In this document: piece by piece, positions 1 through 6,290 of the stretch
Numbering within the stretch: position 1 is the stretch's first letter
How the letters are laid out: each line of letters starts with the position of its first letter
DNA from: Candidatus Zhuqueibacterota bacterium 4484_87
GTDB taxonomy: Bacteria > Zhuqueibacterota > Zhuqueibacteria > Thermofontimicrobiales > Thermofontimicrobiaceae
Assembly: GCA_002085355.1 (NCBI GenBank)
Contig: NATN01000074.1
Span: 1-9,110, forward strand
Reading direction: 5' to 3'
Length of the DNA stretch: 9,110 nucleotides
The notes under the pieces: generated by a model
Told to the model about the DNA's origin: nothing
What the model saw: the letters and a program-made list of their open reading frames with translations, nothing else
Databases searched by the model: none
Program-made: the position numbers and the translations under genes

Positions 1-171
1 TCTAGACCTATAACTATTAAATTGTTAAAAAATAGTTGGACGATGCCGCGGCCTCTCTATGGGCATTCTTCTTAATACCATCTCATCATCCCAGTTTGAT
101 AATGACAGCAAATAGAGCGTACTTATCCGTTCCCCCGATATGCCCTGATTATTGTCTTCCCCCAACGCGCT

Positions 172-595
172 CTAATTTTGTTCCACCGCGCTAAGGAGGA
201 AGCCCGGCTGAATAGATCGTCATCAATAGCAGCCGATGTTTCAGGTTGGCAATAATCGCAAACAGGGTTTTAATCTCATCTGTGGATAACACCAACGGCA
301 ACGGCCAACCACATTTCACACCTTTTAACGCGTTTAGCTTGAGCGGCATTTGCAAGGTATGCCGGTAAAGGTATTTGATCGCACTGAATGCCTGGCGCAG
401 GTTTGACCGACTGTACTGCTTCACTGTCTTTACATGGTAAAGGTATGAACGGATATCATCTTCCGTCACCTGATCCGGCGGTTTTTGGATATGCGCTTTA
501 AACGCATTCACGTGCCAAAGATAGGATTTCACTCTCCGGGGACTGTAATGCCGGATTACCATCTCTTGTTGCATTTTACGAATCAAATCGTCCAT
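172..595 (-). pseudogene. Tyrosine recombinase (phage integrase family), truncated and frameshifted
   Basis: The intact frame (134 codons, 595 to 191) starts with the SAM-like core-binding domain of tyrosine recombinases (about residues 1-90, including HYSPRRVKSYLWHVNAF and a DQVTEDDIRSYL stretch). It then enters the catalytic domain (LSTDEIKTLF) and ends at YSAGLPP-stop. Family members continue YSAGLR(L)SE, where the arginine is the first catalytic residue. Skipping one base near 199 restores GLLLSAVEQN before another stop at 172-174, so the gene carries a frameshift, and leucine stands at the arginine position. Weak possible remnants of the 'KGxKDRYxLL' region lie around 89-140 in a third frame. 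An intact gene would be about 280-330 residues, and the His/Arg/Tyr part is absent. The start is supported by AAAGGAG seven bases upstream. It cannot encode a working recombinase. It may be a relic of an element that once mobilised this locus, but no attachment site is visible. Confidence 0.85.
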
Positions 596-707
596 ATCGC
601 TACTCCTTTCACTTTAGGGTTCATCATTAACGTAACGATAGAACAAGCCTAATGCAACAACTTATTGAAACAAAAAAGCAGACAGTCTCTCCTTTATCAA
701 AGAACTT

Positions 708-728
708 TAAAAACTACCGCAAAGCGGT
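708..728 (-). terminator. Possible intrinsic terminator (minus strand)
   Basis: A perfect 5-bp inverted repeat ACCGC-AAA-GCGGT (716-728), read on the minus strand, is followed by AG and a run of five T. The stem can be extended past a small mismatch (AAC/GTT). It lies about 130 bases beyond the stop of the Memo–AMMECR1 gene and before the integrase remnant, so it could be a backup terminator for that operon. The short stem and the interrupted T run keep confidence low. Confidence 0.35.
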
Positions 729-768
729 TTCGTTCAACAAAATATTAATATACAGAATAAAGTAGAAA

Positions 769-796
769 TTTAGATACAATATTTTGTATATCTAAA
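769..796. repeat. AT-rich imperfect inverted repeat
   Basis: The left arm TTTAGATACAA (769-779) pairs with TTGTATATCTAAA (784-796) around a four-base loop TATT. Apart from a two-base AT bulge in the right arm, all 11 positions pair. It lies in the AT-rich gap between the Memo–AMMECR1 stop and the integrase remnant and abuts the 797-811 palindrome. It could be a hairpin at the 3' end of the operon transcript, or a protein-binding site connected with the decayed integrase. The sequence alone does not decide. Confidence 0.5.
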
Positions 797-811
797 AACC
801 TTGGCAAGGTT
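792..811 (-). terminator. Candidate intrinsic terminator of the AmmeMemoRadiSam operon
   Basis: On the minus strand AACCTT-GCC-AAGGTT forms a perfect 6-bp stem with a three-base loop (797-811). The 3' arm runs directly into a T stretch (GGTTTTTAG). It begins 46 bases after the stop codon of the Memo–AMMECR1 fusion, a natural place to end that transcript. The stem is short and only moderately GC-rich, and the T run is five bases counting those in the stem, so termination may be partial. Confidence 0.45.
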
Positions 812-856
812 AAATGGCATTAACAAAACAGAATCATCTTACCATTAAGAAAATCT

Positions 857-2371
857 CTATTTCTCCTCATGAAAGATATCAGCGGAAAAAATCATAATTT
901 TGGTTTCTTCTTCCTTCCAGGCATCTCGGGGTAAGCCTGCTTTCTGACAAGTATGTTCCAGAAATGTTTCTCGATCCCAGCCGTATTCCGTTGCCACTTG
1001 CGGCAGTAATAAGCCGCTATTGGGACTGCGCTCAAGATAAATCCCATGAGTTCCGACTTCTATTTCTTTCACGTCTTTTATTTCTTTTAACGGAGTTAAC
1101 ACTGAAATTTCAATTTCCAAATCATCGAATTCTTCCGAACTTACCGGCGGAAATCTCGGATCCTTGAATGCGGCTGCCTGAGCCATATCGATAATCGTAT
1201 CTTCCAGAGGCTTAAAGCCATAAATATATCCGATACAACCACGCAACATCTGATGTTTATTCAGCGTCACAAAAGCACCCCGTTTTTCTTTAAAAATAGG
1301 GTACTTATATTGCGGCTTTGGCTGCGCTTTTTGTTCTAATACGTTTTTGATTGTTTGTCTGGCTATTTTTAACAATTCGTTTTTCTGTTCATCAGTTAAA
1401 CCGCTCTCTACACCAACTTTTTCCTCTTCTGGTTCTTTTGACTTTTTATAAATTGCTACTGCACCGTACCCCACAACATAACCGCCTTTGCTCCGGGTAA
1501 CATCATTGGAGTTCGTCTGAAATATTATTTCAGCAGCGTCCGCTCCCAGACTCATGGCAACTAACTCTGCCACAACAATCCCCCCGGCTCCGCAAGCCAT
1601 TAATTCCCTGTTTTCAAACCTCTGACACAATTCCTTTGGCTTTAATTCAAGGATTTTTTGCAAAGTTTTATTATCAGTTGTCTTGCATTCTTCATAAGAG
1701 TAACCATGATATAAATCACTACTGGCAACAAGGAGTACTTTTTTTCCCTTAACCGCTTGAGTAATCGCATCAGCTAAAATTTTGCAATTTCCCCATGAAT
1801 GATCCCAGAATACAATAGGAACGATTTTTAAATCAGGAACAGCAACTTGAAGAAAGGGAAGCTGAATTTCCAGCGAATGTTCTTCGCGATGGCCTTCCAT
1901 GGTGAAACGGATGGATTCATGGAAATCGATAATAGCGTTAGCAATGTCTTTTTTCACCGGTACAATGCCGAGCGGTGTTTCATAGCCGTCTTTATTAAAC
2001 ACCGAAACCCCATAAAATGCTTCCCGATGACTTGGTGCAATGACAATAACGGCGTCGTAGCGATTTCCCATTACCTGTTTGTAGGCATGAGCTGCAGTAA
2101 AACCTGAATAGGCATAACCGGCATGTGGAGAAACCAGTGCCAGAATCTCACCGGAAATATGTGCTAATTTTGCGTTTTCGAGATAGCTTGATATTTCCTC
2201 TCGAAGTTCATCCGGATTGCTACTGTACCAGCTACCGGCAACGACAGCTTTTCTTATATCTTGTGGATTCATCACTTTGTTTTCAACCTCCTTATTGGGT
2301 TGAGCTTTGCAATTTAGAAGAAAGAGAAAAAAAATTAAATGACTTAAGATTACAATTCTTGCTACCCTCAT
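857..2371 (-). CDS. Memo–AMMECR1 fusion (AmmeMemoRadiSam proteins B+A), predicted exported
   Basis: This 504-residue protein joins two families usually encoded separately. Residues 35-310 are Memo-like, related in fold to class III extradiol dioxygenases. The positions matching the metal ligands of human MEMO1 are kept: H83 (SPHAGYAYSG), H115 (APSHREAF), H222 (SSDLYHGY) and C260 (MACGAGG), plus the REEHSLEIQLPFLQ signature at 162-175. After a charged linker (about 309-325), residues 326-504 are an AMMECR1 domain with the LRGCIG motif (376-381) and FKDPRFPPV (402-410). The reaction is unknown for both families. The N-terminus (basic MRVAR, a hydrophobic run, then LLNC with C21) looks like a lipoprotein or Sec signal, although Asn at -1 is atypical for a lipobox. 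The start is supported by AGGAAA seven bases upstream. The gene begins 21 bases after the radical SAM gene and is last in the operon. A second start near residues 33-34 is possible. Confidence 0.93.
   Translation of the reverse strand: MRVARIVILSHLIFFLFLLNCKAQPNKEVENKVMNPQDIRKAVVAGSWYSSNPDELREEISSYLENAKLAHISGEILALVSPHAGYAYSGFTAAHAYKQVMGNRYDAVIVIAPSHREAFYGVSVFNKDGYETPLGIVPVKKDIANAIIDFHESIRFTMEGHREEHSLEIQLPFLQVAVPDLKIVPIVFWDHSWGNCKILADAITQAVKGKKVLLVASSDLYHGYSYEECKTTDNKTLQKILELKPKELCQRFENRELMACGAGGIVVAELVAMSLGADAAEIIFQTNSNDVTRSKGGYVVGYGAVAIYKKSKEPEEEKVGVESGLTDEQKNELLKIARQTIKNVLEQKAQPKPQYKYPIFKEKRGAFVTLNKHQMLRGCIGYIYGFKPLEDTIIDMAQAAAFKDPRFPPVSSEEFDDLEIEISVLTPLKEIKDVKEIEVGTHGIYLERSPNSGLLLPQVATEYGWDRETFLEHTCQKAGLPRDAWKEEETKIMIFSADIFHEEK
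2270..2293 (-). promoter_or_regulatory. Internal Shine-Dalgarno and alternative start in the Memo–AMMECR1 gene
   Basis: Inside the gene, just after the predicted signal peptide, the minus strand reads AAGGAGGT (2286-2293). In-frame GTG (residue 33, 2273-2275) and ATG (residue 34, 2270-2272) follow 11 and 14 bases after GGAGG. This matches the anti-SD better than the AGGAAA at the first ATG. Initiation here would give a protein starting MNPQDIRKAVVAG, close to where signal-less Memo proteins begin. The spacing is longer than the usual 5-9 bases, and the codons also encode NKEVENKV, so the match may be accidental. Confidence 0.4.
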
Positions 2372-2392
2372 TTTTGTTTCCTAATATTTAAG

Positions 2393-3541
2393 TTATTGCC
2401 AAACTCCGGGAATTTTCTGATTGCAATATTCACACTGTCCTCTTGCAGTGATATGGTTTTCTAAAACTTGGTAGCCGATTCGACGAATGATCACTTTTTT
2501 ACATTGGGGACAAAATGTATTTTCTCCCTCATGTCCCGGTACATTGCCAATGTAAGCATAATGGATGCCAGCATCCAGAGCGATATCGCGTGCCATTTCT
2601 AGCGTTTTCGGTGGTGTCGGCGGTAAATTTCTCAGGCGGTAAACCGGATAAAATCTTGAAAAATGAATCGGTACATCCGCGCCCAGTTCGTCAATAATCC
2701 ATTTACACATTTGCTTGAGTTCCTTGGGATCGTCATTCAATGTAGGAATAACTAAATAGACAATCTCGGTCCACATTCCTTCCTCTTTTAATAATATGAG
2801 CGTATCCAGTACGGGCTTCAGGTGTCCGGCGACTATTTCACGATAAAACTTTTCAGTAAACGCTTTCAGATCAATCTTAACCGCATCCAGAACATCACAA
2901 AGATCACGCATTGGTTGAGCTTGAATATAGCCGTTAGTAATCATCACACTTCGTACTCCGACCTCATGACCTTTCTCGGCACAATCATACATATATTCAT
3001 AAAAAATAACCGGTTCGCTGTAAGTATAGGCAATTATTTTACAGTTTGTACGTTTTGCATAAGCAGCAACATCAGCCGGGAAAAGAGTGTAACTATTAAT
3101 CTGGTCAGGACGAGCCTGGGAAATTTCCCAGTTTTGACAAAATTTACATAAAACATTACAGCCCGCTGTGGCGATGGAAAAGGCTTTACTTCCGGGAAAA
3201 AAATGAAAGAGCGGCTTTTTTTCAATGGGATCCACGTTAGCGCTACAAGCACGACCATAAACCAGCGTATAGTAAGTCCCCTCATGGTTTTCACGAACAC
3301 CACAATAGCCGGTTTCCTGGTCGTCAATCACGCATTCTCGGGGACATAACAGGCATTTTATCTTCCGGTTGGGTAATTTTTCAAAGTACCGGGCTTCTTT
3401 TCGATAAATTTCATCCTTTTCCGTCTTGCTTGCCAGCAGTGAAATCGGCATTGAAGACGCCAACCAGCAAGTTCCCAGACCGCACAACTGGGCCGAATTT
3501 TTAAAAAATTCTCGGCGAGTAAGCAACTGTTTTATCTTCAT
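2393..3541 (-). CDS. AmmeMemoRadiSam system radical SAM enzyme with Tat-type signal
   Basis: This 382-residue protein is of the PflA-activase-like class (TIGR04337-type architecture). The CxxxCxxC motif that binds the SAM-ligating [4Fe-4S] cluster is C128-C132-C135 (GCNVLCKFCQNWE). Other family segments are MITNGYI (200-206), DAVKIDLKAF (219-228), IPTLNDDPKEL (265-275), SRFYPVYRL (295-303) and YIGNVPGHEGENT (330-342). A further cysteine set precedes the core (C63, C66, C70, C80). A zinc-ribbon-like pair of CxxC motifs closes the protein (C344/C347, C370/C373). The N-terminus TRREFFKNSAQLCGLG followed by a hydrophobic run matches a twin-arginine signal, which is odd for a SAM-dependent enzyme. 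The start codon follows the DUF362 stop by three bases (TGA CCG ATG). Its ribosome site AGGTG lies in the end of that gene, so translation is probably coupled. The substrate is unknown. The partner Memo–AMMECR1 is encoded directly downstream. Confidence 0.93.
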   Translation of the reverse strand: MKIKQLLTRREFFKNSAQLCGLGTCWLASSMPISLLASKTEKDEIYRKEARYFEKLPNRKIKCLLCPRECVIDDQETGYCGVRENHEGTYYTLVYGRACSANVDPIEKKPLFHFFPGSKAFSIATAGCNVLCKFCQNWEISQARPDQINSYTLFPADVAAYAKRTNCKIIAYTYSEPVIFYEYMYDCAEKGHEVGVRSVMITNGYIQAQPMRDLCDVLDAVKIDLKAFTEKFYREIVAGHLKPVLDTLILLKEEGMWTEIVYLVIPTLNDDPKELKQMCKWIIDELGADVPIHFSRFYPVYRLRNLPPTPPKTLEMARDIALDAGIHYAYIGNVPGHEGENTFCPQCKKVIIRRIGYQVLENHITARGQCEYCNQKIPGVWQ

Positions 3542-3544
3542 CGG

Positions 3545-4546
3545 TCACACCTGTATAATTTGTAATTTACTTAAATCATCGGTGCCAAGTTGATGAGCTT
3601 TATCCGCTGCAGTAGCAATATATGTCGGCTCTCTGCCTGCTTCTTTTAAAGAAGGCAGTTTTTTTTCTTTTCTCTTTTTTTCTATTAAATGATAACCATA
3701 ACTGTCCAGCGCCACCGGATCAAAGCCAACAATAAGGCCGTTATGCTGCCAGGACCATTGGGGCATATACGGCGGACCGCCTTCATATTGCGCAGTTAAC
3801 GCATCAGTGATGATTAGCCGTATCTTTTTCCGAATATCCGGTAGCATATTCACATCGGCAATGTACGGATCACCACAGTTATCGTGATATTTATTCGGAT
3901 TATGAATAGCGCCAAAAAAATTCTTTAGCGCATTGGTCATCCCCACGATCCCGTGATCTTTTAAAATAGGAACATTGATGATTGCGGTACACTGGTGAAT
4001 GACTATGTTGCTTAAAAAACTTCCGACTTCGCCAAATTCGTAAAGTCTGCGAGAATAACCGACCTGATCATTGCCATAGCATTTTAATTTATTCCGATTT
4101 GTCTGAATCTTGTAACCGGCTTTTTCCAGATCACGGTTGGCGCGATCCCAAATGATGATATTCCGATCCGGCACCCCCGCAGATCGCAGCCCTTCAACAA
4201 TCGCTTCCACCAGTTCTAAATGAGTGGACATACCCCGCCCTGCCAGACAGTTTATTTTAATGCCAACAACATCATCTTTTTTAACTAGCTTTTGCCAGGC
4301 GCTTTCCGGTTTTTCGGTTTCTAAAAGACGAGTCATTGCCTTATTCAATAGCTGCTCTACCTGACTGCTGATCAATTTACCATACGTATCCCGAATACGG
4401 TAACTTTTTGCCTCCACTAATGTCGATCTTTTCAGAGAAATTGTCGAATGTGCTTGTTGATCTTCGCCACGGCAATTGGCATTCAACCCGAGATAAAAGG
4501 CGCTCCCGGCTTGCAGTGAAGTTTTGATAAATTTTCGTCGTTTCAT
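3545..4546 (-). CDS. DUF362 domain protein with Tat signal, first gene of the operon
   Basis: This 333-residue protein shows the DUF362 pattern: DVVGIKINC (92-100), RNIIIWDRA (128-136), NVPILKDHGIVGMTNALKNF (191-210), GAIHNP (212-217) and GFDPVALDSYGYHLI (274-288). No biochemical role can be assigned. Some DUF362 proteins carry a ferredoxin-like Fe-S module, but this one has no clustered CxxC motifs; its six cysteines are scattered. The N-terminus MKRRKFIKTSLQAGSAFYLGLNANC contains a textbook twin-arginine motif (RRKFIK) before a short hydrophobic run, so export of a folded protein is likely. C25 could act as a lipidation site, but NANC is a poor lipobox. A weak ribosome site (AGGT, 11 bases) precedes the ATG, and a strong promoter lies about 60 bases upstream. 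Position and coupling to the radical SAM gene suggest it works with the AmmeMemoRadiSam proteins; this is inferred from context. Confidence 0.9.
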   Translation of the reverse strand: MKRRKFIKTSLQAGSAFYLGLNANCRGEDQQAHSTISLKRSTLVEAKSYRIRDTYGKLISSQVEQLLNKAMTRLLETEKPESAWQKLVKKDDVVGIKINCLAGRGMSTHLELVEAIVEGLRSAGVPDRNIIIWDRANRDLEKAGYKIQTNRNKLKCYGNDQVGYSRRLYEFGEVGSFLSNIVIHQCTAIINVPILKDHGIVGMTNALKNFFGAIHNPNKYHDNCGDPYIADVNMLPDIRKKIRLIITDALTAQYEGGPPYMPQWSWQHNGLIVGFDPVALDSYGYHLIEKKRKEKKLPSLKEAGREPTYIATAADKAHQLGTDDLSKLQIIQV

Positions 4547-4609
4547 GAAAATTTGTACCTGCTAACTAACTTTGTGGTTTAAAGTTAAAACATACAAAAG
4601 CTCAATTAT

Positions 4610-4638
4610 ATTATATCAAAATTGTTGATAACAGTCAA
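4610..4638 (-). promoter_or_regulatory. Sigma70-type promoter of the DUF362–radical SAM–Memo operon
   Basis: On the minus strand TTGACT (-35, 4633-4638) is followed after exactly 17 bases by a perfect TATAAT (-10, 4610-4615), which is also extended (TGATATAAT). Transcription would start near 4603, leaving a leader of about 57 bases before the ATG at 4546. It sits in the 136-base gap after the acyltransferase gene, so the operon can be transcribed independently. This is the best promoter match in the window. No operator-like repeat is evident in it. Confidence 0.8.
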
Positions 4639-4682
4639 GAAAATTTTTGCCAAAATAGAATTGAGCCAATTAACTCGTTATT

Positions 4683-5807
4683 CTATACTTTAATAAAAAT
4701 TTTCTTGCGGTACAAAATCCACATCAGCCCTAATAAAATCAGATTCCACATAATTGGATAAAGGAGAGAACTGAAATAATTTCCGGCCCAGGAATGGAAT
4801 AGATTTTCGTAAATCCAGGTTTTCAGACTGATGGTCGTTCCATCCGGTTGCGTCCATTTCGTATAAATTGTAATTCTGCCAATGATCCCTGACAACGCAT
4901 AAACCACAATGGCGTTGCTCCCAAAAACAACAAACGGTTTTGTCCAGCTTTTAAACCCTTTGATGTCAACAATCCAATAACTCATTGCCAGAAAAATCGC
5001 TGCCATTCCTGCCATAAACACCGAATAACTCGAAGTCCACAAGTTTTTATTTATCGGCAGCCAGATGTTCATGATAATGCCCAGCACCAGACCGATATTT
5101 CCGGCGACAAACAGGCCGGAAACTTTCTCATATTTATCCCGATCGGAGCGCAGCCAATCTCCGGTAAATACGCCAAACATTACCGTGGCAATCGCCGGGA
5201 TAGTGCTAAAAATTCCCTCGGGATCAAATCCGGGAACCGGAGCGCCTCGCCAGGTATGTCCGGCTAACAGATGGCTATCAATATACCAGCATAAATTTCC
5301 TTTGGGTTCTAATACGCCGGCGCCGTAGCCAGGCACGGGGATGATTTTGATTAGAATCCAGTAAATCGCCAGCAAAAACACGGTCCAGCCGATCTGCCAT
5401 TTTTTTCCGGAAAGCAATACAATTGTCGAGGCAAAGAAATAACAGATAGCGATTCGCTGTAATACGCCAGGGATTCGCATCTCTCCAAAATTAAAAAAGG
5501 GAAATAGATTTAAAAACAATCCGATGGCAAAAATAATCAGCGTTCTTCGGATTACTTTACCAAAAAGCTGAGACAATTTATCCCCCCGTTCCAGCCTCCG
5601 GCTAAAGGAAAGCGACATAGCCACACCGACAATGAATAAGAAAAAAGGAAATACCAGATCAGTAGGCGTCCATCCATGCCATTTTGCATGTAATAGTGGC
5701 GGATAAACATACGACCAACTTCCCGGGTTGTTGACCAGAATCATCAACGCAATCGTAAACCCGCGGAACATATCCAGAGAAAGGAGCCGACCCGATTGAT
5801 TACTCAT
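4683..5807 (-). CDS. HGSNAT/NagX-like membrane acyltransferase (DUF5009 family)
   Basis: This 374-residue polytopic membrane protein resembles heparan-alpha-glucosaminide N-acetyltransferase and bacterial NagX. Family members move an acetyl group from cytosolic acetyl-CoA across the membrane to an amino sugar, or are proposed to handle N-acetylglucosamine. Matching features are RLLSLDMFRGFTIALMILVN (7-26), HAKWHGWTPTDLVFPFFLFI (40-59), RIPGVLQRIAICYF (111-124), DPEGIFSTIPAI (195-206), INKNLWTSSYSVFMAG (252-267) and NAIVVYAL (298-305). H40 and H44 are candidates for the catalytic histidine. About ten hydrophobic segments are visible (e.g. 50-67, 88-105, 118-134, 139-157, 200-216, 231-250, 262-281, 291-310, 346-367). 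Length fits the family. GGAGG and AGAGG precede the ATG. The neighbours are not sugar genes, so the substrate is unknown. A promoter follows the gene, so it is probably a separate unit from the downstream operon. Confidence 0.9.
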   Translation of the reverse strand: MSNQSGRLLSLDMFRGFTIALMILVNNPGSWSYVYPPLLHAKWHGWTPTDLVFPFFLFIVGVAMSLSFSRRLERGDKLSQLFGKVIRRTLIIFAIGLFLNLFPFFNFGEMRIPGVLQRIAICYFFASTIVLLSGKKWQIGWTVFLLAIYWILIKIIPVPGYGAGVLEPKGNLCWYIDSHLLAGHTWRGAPVPGFDPEGIFSTIPAIATVMFGVFTGDWLRSDRDKYEKVSGLFVAGNIGLVLGIIMNIWLPINKNLWTSSYSVFMAGMAAIFLAMSYWIVDIKGFKSWTKPFVVFGSNAIVVYALSGIIGRITIYTKWTQPDGTTISLKTWIYENLFHSWAGNYFSSLLYPIMWNLILLGLMWILYRKKIFIKV

Positions 5808-5839
5808 TTAACCTCTAACCTCCAACTTTTACACTTATA

Positions 5840-5899
5840 TTAATTCTTAATCTTTTCAACTAAAAGATATATTAAATTTTTGTTAGAATCAAGAATTAA
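5840..5899. repeat. Nested inverted repeats upstream of the acyltransferase gene
   Basis: The outer arms TTAATTCTT (5840-5848) and AAGAATTAA (5891-5899) are perfect 9-bp complements. Inside, ATCTTTT (5850-5856) and AAAAGAT (5862-5868) form a 7-bp hairpin with a five-base loop CAACT. The element begins 33 bases before the acyltransferase start, so it may lie in that gene's leader or promoter. Both stems are almost entirely A/T, which makes chance pairing in such sequence fairly likely. Confidence 0.35.
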
Positions 5900-6134
5900 T
5901 TTAATTAAACAACTGAATGTCCCCAAAACTCAAAAAGTCATATTGTGTAATAGTAGGAAAAATTGGGGCTTATAGACAAAAAATATCGTGAAAATTCCTT
6001 GCAAAAAAGGCTTCATCCCTGTATATTTCAATATTCAAACAAAACAGTGAAACAATGAGGAGAAGACTTTGAAGGGCAGATTGCTTTAAATAAGACGACG
6101 AAGCGTTTAGGTTATCATTAGTTGAAAGAAATTC

Positions 6135-6163
6135 TTGATTTTTCCTTTTTGATTTTGTATTTT
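6135..6163 (+). promoter_or_regulatory. Weak candidate promoter for efp
   Basis: TTGATT (6135-6140) and TATTTT (6158-6163) are separated by 17 bases on the plus strand. Each departs from consensus at two positions. It would leave a leader of nearly 200 bases before efp, and many AT-rich hexamers in this gap could score similarly, so this is only the best plus-strand match found by eye. Confidence 0.25.
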
Positions 6164-6217
6164 AATTATGCTTAATCGGACTCAAAATCGCGAATCATTA
6201 AATGTTACATTGCTTTG

Positions 6218-6290
6218 CTGCCGCAGATACTCGAAAAACACAAAATAGGGCATCTTTTTCTTTGCTCGTCTTTGTGCTATTGCAGTAAAA
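6218..6290. repeat. Decayed inverted repeat of the 'GCAAAGACGCAAAG' type
   Basis: The left half (CTGCCGCAGATACTCG, then AAAAACACAAA, 6218-6244) and the right half (TTTGCTCGTCTTTGTG, then CTATTGCAGT, 6261-6286) are roughly complementary around an A/T-rich centre. This layout and wording (CCGCAGA…ACACAAA…TTTGC.CGTCTTTGTG…TTGC.GT) resemble the widespread intergenic inverted repeats built from GCAAAGACGCAAAG-like units seen in many bacterial genomes. Many mismatches show that it is an old or degenerate copy. No function is known to me for these elements. It is about 75 bases upstream of efp. Confidence 0.4.

Noticed and set aside
3034..3327. A 97-codon minus-strand frame inside the radical SAM gene
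   Set aside because: It lies out of frame within a gene whose own frame contains the CxxxCxxC motif and all family segments.
4640..4682. A terminator between the acyltransferase and DUF362 genes (AATTG-GCT-CAATT)
   Set aside because: The five-base A/T-rich stem is not followed by a convincing T run on the minus strand, so it is too weak to call.
5921..5968. CCCCAA…TTGGGG inverted pair as ends of an insertion sequence
   Set aside because: The arms are only six bases apart by a 36-base loop, with no transposase and no target duplication; chance pairing is the simpler explanation.
5917..5991. A 24-codon plus-strand reading frame (starting MSPKLKKSYC)
   Set aside because: There is no ribosome binding site, no recognisable motif, and it lies in AT-rich intergenic sequence; such short frames are expected by chance.
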